Shown here piece by piece: positions 56,958-64,000 of a stretch of DNA of 64,000 nt. The notes under the pieces were generated by a model. The model had not been told where the DNA came from. It saw nothing but the letters and a program-made list of their open reading frames with translations, and did not search any database. Within the stretch, counting starts at the first letter, position 1; each line of letters opens with the position of its first letter. Source of the stretch: Rhytidiadelphus loreus (taxonomy: Eukaryota > Streptophyta > Bryopsida > Hypnales > Hylocomiaceae); NCBI GenBank assembly GCA_947034895.1, contig OX344764.1, positions 39,744,935-39,808,934 of the forward strand, read 5' to 3'. The translations under genes were made by a program, and so were the position numbers.

Positions 56958-58079
56958 ATTTCAATTGTCGAACAGTTAAAAAAATTAAATGCAATGGTCA
57001 ATTTGAACTTGGGCAAAATATGTATAGATTTGAACTTGGGTATCTACCATCCATTTGGTCACTAGGGATTCACCCTATCAACATACCACATCCTAAATAA
57101 TGAAGGACAATGCACAGTATATTGGAAGGAATTCTTGATTGTACTAGCATTCCACTTGTGCAATTTAAAATTCTTCTAAAACTTGAAAAATAGGTTGTAG
57201 TCAACTACATAGTTGAAGTAAAACAGAGTGGTGCTTTTAGTCCACAATTTTTATTGTGAATGTGGTATATTGAGCTTCTTTTATCACTCCACCATGGATG
57301 ATGTTCTAAGTCTATTCATAGTGCTTGCAATTGGAATCATAATTGTTTATAGCCGCTAACATAGAAATGAAAATGGGTGTCTAGTGTCACATATAAAGAG
57401 AATGGATGTCGATTCTTTTTAGAGCTAGCACATCATATATATGAAGAGTTCGTTTTGTTTAACCCCTAAAGTCCCAAAGGGACACTTGAAGTTTTAGACA
57501 AGTTCTTATGATCCCAAGGCTTGTTCAATCACACTAAATTCCAAATCCTTTTGAATCCTCAAAATTTTATTAGTGGAGAACTAAGATATTGAGACTTGGA
57601 CAACGACTTTAGTTTGTGAGTATACGTTTTGTGAGCCCAAAGCATCGATTGAAAAAAACTTGAAACTTTTGAGGTCAACTAAGAAAAAAATGGAGACATT
57701 TCAAAATTTTGATTTTAATAGTAAATTTCATTCCTATGACTATGGACTTACAACTGTGGGGCCTTGCCGGCATGCACCTCACTCTTGGCTTGGCACTTTG
57801 ACAAACGACAACTTTAATCCACGTCGGACCCATTTTTGTTCTTCTTGTGAAAATGTTTGTTCATGCTCAAGCCTTTGAAGAAATTCCAAGGAAAAACAAA
57901 TATTTTGGGCAATTGATGGAGGGCTCATGCGGTAAACACCATCTTGCAAGAATGAGGAAACTTTTAGAATGTCTTACCTCTCAACCCCCTCAAGGGGCTA
58001 TTCAGTGCCTAGAGGATTTTTAGGGGTGAAGGACTTGTAACACACATTCATGCATCCAAAAAAAAAAATTTAATTAAAA
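56958..58079. other. Intergenic DNA
   Basis: No gene or element ends recognised. The ORF at 57660-57878 has no domain. Confidence 0.4.
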
Positions 58080-59158
58080 AAAGAAAATTGTTTCAAGAGT
58101 CCCCAGCCCCCAAATTTGCAAGGGGATTCTTCAGATGGCGAAGTCATGGAAACAAACAAACAATAGATTTTTTAATTTTTTTAATTTTTAATTTTGAGAG
58201 TACAAAACTCCAAACTCCATAAGAAGTCTTTTGATACAAAGGGGGTTTCAAGAAGTTACAAAGTTGCGATAAGGGAAAAATAATTAAGAGTAAATCTTTT
58301 AATTATTATTTTCTTTTAAGTTCCAAATCCAAAACCCCACAAGAGAGTTCTTGATACCAAAAGATTTTCTTTTGGGTGATTAAGTTGTAGAAAAAATAGA
58401 ATAAAAAAATAAAAATAATTTGATTTTTTTAATTTTTTAGGATAAATTTTTTTGAGAGTCTTAAATTTGCAACCTCACAAGAGGTCTCTTCATACTAAGT
58501 GGGGTTTTTCAAGGTGACAAAGTCTTGGAAAAAAAAATTGAGGAAAAAAAAATTGATTTTCATTTTAAAATTCAAAGTTTTCTAAAAATAAAAGTTTCAA
58601 TTCCCAAGCCAAATCCCAAACCCTACCAAGGTTTTCTATTCCAAGAGTATTTTCTTAAAGTAACAAAGTTGCAAAAAAAAATTGCAAAAAACAAAGATTT
58701 GGTTGAAAAATTCAAACTCCAAAACCTACCAAGGGTCTCTGGGTACTGAGAGGGTTTTGGAGGGCTGATGAAGTCGCAAAAGAAATTCAATAATTGTAAG
58801 TAATCTAATTTTTTTTTAAATTTCCTTGAGATTCCCAGTCCCCAAACTTTGAAAGGGGATTCTTGGTTCCCAAGAGACCCCTAGCAGAGTTTGAAATTTA
58901 GGGCTTTCACCCAAAATTTAAAAAATAAAGTAAAATAAAAAATTTCAACTTTGTCACCCTAAAAAAACCCTCTTGGTACAGAGAGACGCCTTGCGGGGCT
59001 TGAAATTTGGGACTACTATAAAAAAACATATATATATATATATATATATATTTAATTTAATTTAATTTTTTTGTGACTGTGTCACCCCAAGAAAACCTTC
59101 TCGACATAGAAAGACCTCCTAGGGAGTTTGGGGTTTGGGAATAACAACAACAAAAAAT

Positions 59159-59173
59159 CTATTATTATTATTG

Positions 59174-59214
<41 letters not shown>

Positions 59215-59236
59215 GTTATTATTATTATTATTATTA
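59159..59236. repeat. (ATT)n microsatellite
   Basis: About 25 trinucleotide units with two G substitutions, inside the spacer of the ~120-bp array. It is preceded at 59028-59051 by a (TA)n run. Confidence 0.95.
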
Positions 59237-59651
59237 AATTTGAGAGTCCCAAATCCTAACACACGCAAAGGATCTTTCGGTATTAAAAGGAGTATTTTGG
59301 ATGTTAAAGTTGCAAAAAATTTAAATATATATATAATTGTTTTTTTAAAGTATCATATCCCAAATCCTCCAACAGTTCTTTTGGTAACAAGAGAGGTTTG
59401 TAGAGATAATGAAGTTAGAAAAAAAATTGAAAAGAATTGAAAAATAATCATTTTTTAGTTTTTTTGAGTCCCAACTCTCGCCCAAACTCCAAAATCCCCA
59501 AGGGACCTTTTACTACTTAGAAGGATTTTTAGATGTGACAAAGCCACAAAAAATAAATTTGAACAAAAATAAATAAAAATTTTGAGAGTCTCAAATACAA
59601 AGGACCACTAGATATCAAAAAGAGTTTCTAGGAGGTAATGGAGTTGTGAAA

Positions 59652-59804
<153 letters not shown>

Positions 59805-59870
59805 TTTATTTTTATTTTTAAAAAGAACTTTGAATTTTTTTGAGAGTTCCAAATTCTTAACCTTGCAAAA

Positions 59871-62100
59871 TACCTCTCAATACCTATGATATTCCTTATT
59901 GTATGTTGTTATCAAAACACTTCAATTTCCACATTTTTTTTCAAGATTAGTCTCCAACAGAAGACATCTTCACCCTAAACTACAGTATTAGGTCCTAATA
60001 AATAAATAAAAAATTCTAAAATCAGAAGCTCACAAGCTCACAAACTCTTTGGCTCACTTTTTTAGGCTCACAAAACAACACCCTCGAAACTTAGGGCTCA
60101 GAGTTTGTCCCAAGCCACTCCAAAATGACTATATGACAATCCTCTGGAGGCTCGCTGGGTCTGGGGGAGTTTTGGCATCCAAAAAGTAGGACTTTAATGC
60201 CTAATTGAATCTAGCAAAAATAGAAACCTTACTTGGTTCTGGAGTCCCAACAATTTTTTTGAATATAAAATGAGGAAAAAAACACTATATAAAGCATCCA
60301 AGTTGAAATTCTCTCTGAATCTATTCAATGCAAATATTATGCCAAAAATGCACCCACTTCAAATGAAATTTTAACTTTCTAACCCATTTTTTAGCACTTA
60401 TGAGACAAGTTGGAATTAGAGTTGGGAATCTAGCCTTCACTCTATGAGCACTAAGTTGGCCATATTTGTTGTTTTTTAATAACTTTCTACAACCCAAGAA
60501 AGTTGAGATTTGGCCTTAAGCCAAGACTTAGACAATTGGAACTTGGATGTAGTACGAAGGAGCCTTTGAATTTGGGCATGATTTTTCAAACTTTTTTTTC
60601 AAAAGAAGAAAAGCGATTAACTTTCTAGGAATGTAATTTTTATTTAAATTGGTACCTAAGAGCAAAGCTATGCCATCCAAACCAAAAAAATAGATAAACA
60701 TTGGCAACAAAAAAACAAAATGAAAACTTGAAATAATCTTTTTTTAAACTTATTTCTTATAGATTATATTTTTGTCTACATAGATAGATTGGATTCATTC
60801 TATTTGGATAAGTAATGTAAAAGTTATGAAGCATCTTGTTAAATTGTGGACAATCCTAGAAAATAACGTAATCGATCCAATATTGAAGTCAATTTTCAGA
60901 ATTTTCCAAAAATAAATTTTTTGTTGGGGCTAGTTTGTTTGCTAGAACAATCTTATGGTTGGAATTAGTGTGATTCAATTCCATCTTAAAACTATTAATG
61001 ATTAAGTTTTTCCCCTTCTATCCAGTATCTACTTTCACTTAAACAATTTTTTGAAAATGGACATCAAGTTGTTTTTTGGAAAAAAATTCCAAACTCTCAT
61101 TCAATTTGTCAATGTAGAAAATTTGAATTCAAAATCTCTAGTATGGAAATTTTAAGTTAAGAGGATTCAATGTCTTGTAAACTAGTGTTGCAATTGCTAA
61201 AAAAACTCCTTTTCTTTCACTTTATACACATATACTTCGCAATCTATACGATGAAAGGGTTTTGTAATTTCTTCTAAACCTTTTCATGCTAGTCTAGTGC
61301 AAGATCCTACAATTGGATATATGCAAAAGATGCAAATGTTTAAGTTTTTTGCTCTATGCATTAGAAATAGCAATTTTGAGTGAATTTTGATGAAAAATGG
61401 CGTAGGGGTGTTGTTACTGTGCTTTACGAAGAAAGGATCTGCCTTCATTTAGACAATGGTTGTTGAGGAAGTCCTAATAAACTTGATGAGAACTTGTGTG
61501 AGCCAACCCATGATATTGATTACATTATAAATATAATCCCCAACATCCATGCACAGATTATATCTCTTTGACCAGGGAAGCATTTTGGCCAGTGAACAAT
61601 GTTATGAATGTATTTCCGGAACAAAATAAATAAAAATAAAAATAAAAATTGTGAGACTCACTCCAGTGAAAAGCGTTGTGTGAACCAATCAGGACAATCA
61701 AGTGTAGCCAAAAGTGTAGCCAAAAGTTAGAGGAAATTTTGACTGCCCCTCCGCAGAAAACTTGGAAAAGTGCAGCACAATTTCCTCGGCCGCAACAAAA
61801 AAATGCTAAAGTGAAAGACTTGAGCACAAACGAAGGCCACAAACAGTTCTAACCATAAACAAATTTCAGGTACAAAAGAAGGTTAATAATAAGAGCATCA
61901 TCACTGGCACGATGCAGCAGCATCATCCGTCGAATATAGCGAGAGGGTGGGCCAAGAAAACGAACAAATGCTTGGTCCAATACTCTCTAATGGTAGCACG
62001 CTTGTACCGAGATTTCAGTTACCACGCACGTACTGAAGGCCACCAGTGACCAGTCCAGTCCGCCACAGGCAAGGCAAAGGCAAGGCAAGTCCACACTGCG
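59871..62100. other. AT-rich intergenic DNA
   Basis: No supported gene. Sequence from about 61850 onwards becomes GC-richer as it approaches the next gene. Confidence 0.4.
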
Positions 62101-62997
62101 AGCAAATATGTCGATGCCTGTTGCGCATTATGCTACTTTCAAGCCATTAATGGCAAGGCTCTGATCTCTGACACAACGAGTCCTCATGGGAAGCCTGGAA
62201 AGGTGGTCGGAAAATTGGAAAGTGAAAACGGATGTCATGAGGGGACAACTGGATCTCCTGACCCAACCCCAGGCAGCACTTTCACCAGGCGAGGCAGGGG
62301 TGGAAACACAGCCCCACATCCTGAGTGATCGATTTATAGATGATGCTCTTCTTTTACTTCACACAGATCAGGCCTTGAGTACGAACGATCGATGCATGAC
62401 GTTGACACGTGCAGGTCCTTCCTCATCCCACGTGAGCCGCTACAGGCTGGTTCTACTACTGTAACTCATGTTTTTCCGGCGACGTCGAGGTTAATAACCA
62501 CGTACCTGGGCCCCTGGTGTGTGTGCGGAGCGGAAGACCTTTTACGTTTGCGAGCACATGCGCATGGCCTAAGAAGAGCGAGCCAGCTGACGCAGCCCTC
62601 GGTCAGTGTCTAGATACCTTCAATTGATCTTTTTTTCGCCTGATCTTTTCCCTGATCTTTTGCCTGGAGCTACCTTCAGCATGCAGATGCAGGATTTGGC
62701 GTGAACTTGTATTGCTAGCTAGAGGGCTGTCACCACGCCATTGTCAACCGAGGTCCTCGCTCGGACAACTGAAGATATGCACCTGCGGGCCAGGTCTGGG
62801 CTGCCCTGTCGTTGTTCGTTCTTTCGTTCGTTCTCGGTCGTTGAGTTCCTCGTCGCCCTACCCCCGATGGAAGAAGTGACTTCACAGCCTCCGCGACGCA
62901 GCTAACGTAGTGCATGCTTTCTCGTCCCGCTCCCAGTCCTCCCTCTTGGGTCCTGGGGTTCTTGGGTTTAATTCTTGTGAGTCGGTGATCGATCGCC
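62101..62997 (+). promoter_or_regulatory. GC-rich 5' region of the gene at 62998
   Basis: A GC-shifted stretch upstream of a well-placed ATG. It contains ACGT-core boxes (for example 'gacacgtgcagg' near 62403 and 'ccacgtacctgg' near 62499) of the type bound by plant bZIP/bHLH factors, and 'cgttcgttc' repeats near 62818. Whether it is promoter, 5' UTR or an upstream exon cannot be decided. Confidence 0.35.
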
Positions 62998-63594
62998 ATG
63001 GACGTGGTGAACGGGGAAATTGTGCCGGCGAGGACCGAAAGATCGAAGTCGGACATATGGAGAGCGCTCCAACCTTCCGGCTTCCACGTCCGTCCTGGGG
63101 TCGGACCCACGAACTCCCTGGCAATGAATCCTGACCCCGCGCGATGGAATCGGCGACCTCGGGGCGACATTCACAACATCCTGGGACACCCACTGAAGTC
63201 GCTCCTCCAATATACTGGGTCCAGCTCTTCCAAACCGTGGGGGGGTGCCATGGACGATCTCGGCGTCCAGGAGCCTTGTCGCGCCGGATGGAAACGGAGC
63301 TGCAGCGAACAAGACCCCCATCAACCGCTGGTTAGGTCTTCCGCGTCCCGAAGCTGGGACCCGGAGTCCTCTCACTCGACATGCGAGGAGATGCAGCTGC
63401 AGCTGGAAACCGGAGATGCTCCCCAAACTCGACGAACGGGCTCCTCCGAGGGTTATGAAGGGAGTGGCGCCGCAGTGGAGGCTCCGGAGAGACGAGCCGT
63501 GGAGCTTTCGACGGTGGATCATGTGAGTGAAATCTATGGAAATGACGAGCTGGGGCGGGCTCCCCTTGCACTCGATGTCTTCGTTCAATTGTGA
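62998..63594 (+). CDS. Unrecognised gene, probably a 5' exon
   Basis: The ORF of 198 codons starts at an ATG in good plant context (gatcgccATGGA), in GC-rich DNA. The protein is polar, Ser/Arg/Pro/Trp-rich and low in hydrophobic segments (WRALQPSGFHVRPGVGPTN, SLLQYTGSSSSKPWGG, HSTCEEMQLQLETGD). I recognise no domain. A strong splice donor, CAT|GTGAGTG, lies at 63533, inside the ORF. The true exon may therefore end at 63532 after 178 codons and continue beyond 64000, making the last ~20 residues intronic. The overlapping minus-strand frame (62968-63588) is also long, as is common in GC-rich DNA, so coding direction is not certain. Confidence 0.45.
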   Translation: MDVVNGEIVPARTERSKSDIWRALQPSGFHVRPGVGPTNSLAMNPDPARWNRRPRGDIHNILGHPLKSLLQYTGSSSSKPWGGAMDDLGVQEPCRAGWKRSCSEQDPHQPLVRSSASRSWDPESSHSTCEEMQLQLETGDAPQTRRTGSSEGYEGSGAAVEAPERRAVELSTVDHVSEIYGNDELGRAPLALDVFVQL

Positions 63595-64000
63595 TAGATG
63601 GATTTGTAGGTCAACGTTGATATCGTACCCATGCCTGTAAACAGTTTAGTTTTTTTTCTAGCGATAGTTCGAAACATCCCACGAAAAGCAACCTCTATTG
63701 TGACGTCCCTCCAAATATTATAGAATGAAGTGAGGACACCACAGGGGATCACTATTCTCTAGGAAAAACGCTGCCTATAACCGGACAACTCACCAGGCAC
63801 TTCACCGAACAGTTTCAATATGACAAGGTTGGAAAAACTAAACTTGTTCATTGAACTAGCCGGTGAAGGACAATGGTGTCTTCTCATAACAGCTACAAAT
63901 CTATGTGAACTCAAATTGAGAAAGGTCGCAACTTTTTGAACCACGAAACCTTCATTTTCTTGTTGGACCGGCGAGCCGTTCCATTAGTACTCGGCATTTC
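63595..64000. other. Downstream flank or intron
   Basis: Mixed-composition sequence after the ORF. If the donor at 63533 is used, this is intron. No coding is recognised. Confidence 0.35.

Noticed and set aside
59135..59440. Second leucine-rich ORF
   Set aside because: It derives from the (ATT)n microsatellite inside the ~120-bp array.
62968..63588. Minus-strand 206-codon ORF
   Set aside because: No domain, start in poor context; the plus-strand frame has a better start and a splice donor. Kept as an alternative in the plus-strand entry.

Overview
This is a nuclear segment from a land plant. Coding sequence is sparse and interrupted by spliceosomal introns. One encoded protein begins like a plastid transit peptide and belongs to a plant methyltransferase family. 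Most of the rest is AT-rich DNA full of small inverted-repeat elements. Two decayed protein kinase copies and the intron-poor membrane-protein pair make a moss or other bryophyte plausible, but this is inference; nothing in the sequence fixes the species.

Layout. 1-5.4 kb is a repeat-rich desert. 5.5-8.2 kb is a GC-richer island with a small two-helix membrane protein ORF (6316-6540) flanked by imperfect tandem duplications. 8.2-14.2 kb is a desert with an AT-rich satellite (9.6-10.0 kb) and a CACTA-ended foldback (10.14 kb). 14.28-19.33 kb, minus strand, holds a complete 8-exon calnexin gene (561 aa predicted); it is very AT-rich and intron 4 contains a duplicated 5' splice site and two MITEs. 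19.3-23.0 kb is empty. 23.4-25.7 kb and 31.3-33.8 kb form an inverted, tail-to-tail pair carrying two nearly identical genes for a 437-438 aa multi-pass membrane protein I cannot name. The spacer between them holds nested MITEs and a broken protein kinase. 34-47 kb is a transposon graveyard in which two copies of a 1.1 kb TA-flanked element (36.99 and 44.37 kb, opposite orientations) allow precise reading of nested insertions. 48.7-49.9 kb is a second broken kinase. 50.4-53.3 kb, minus strand, is an 8-exon class-I methyltransferase gene (368 aa, plastid-type N-terminus). 55.0-56.3 kb, minus strand, is the complete 93-aa LSM2 spliceosomal protein gene, whose first coding exon is only the ATG. 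58.08-59.87 kb is an unusual array of highly diverged ~120-bp units that changes orientation. 62.1-63.6 kb is GC-rich and carries the start of an unrecognised gene.

The recognised genes are housekeeping and do not form a pathway: ER glycoprotein folding (calnexin), RNA processing/decay (LSM2), and a plastid-targeted methyltransferase. The most unusual material is the inverted gene pair with apparent gene conversion, the intact but AT-shifted calnexin, the diverse MITE families with reconstructable empty sites, and the two-orientation tandem array.
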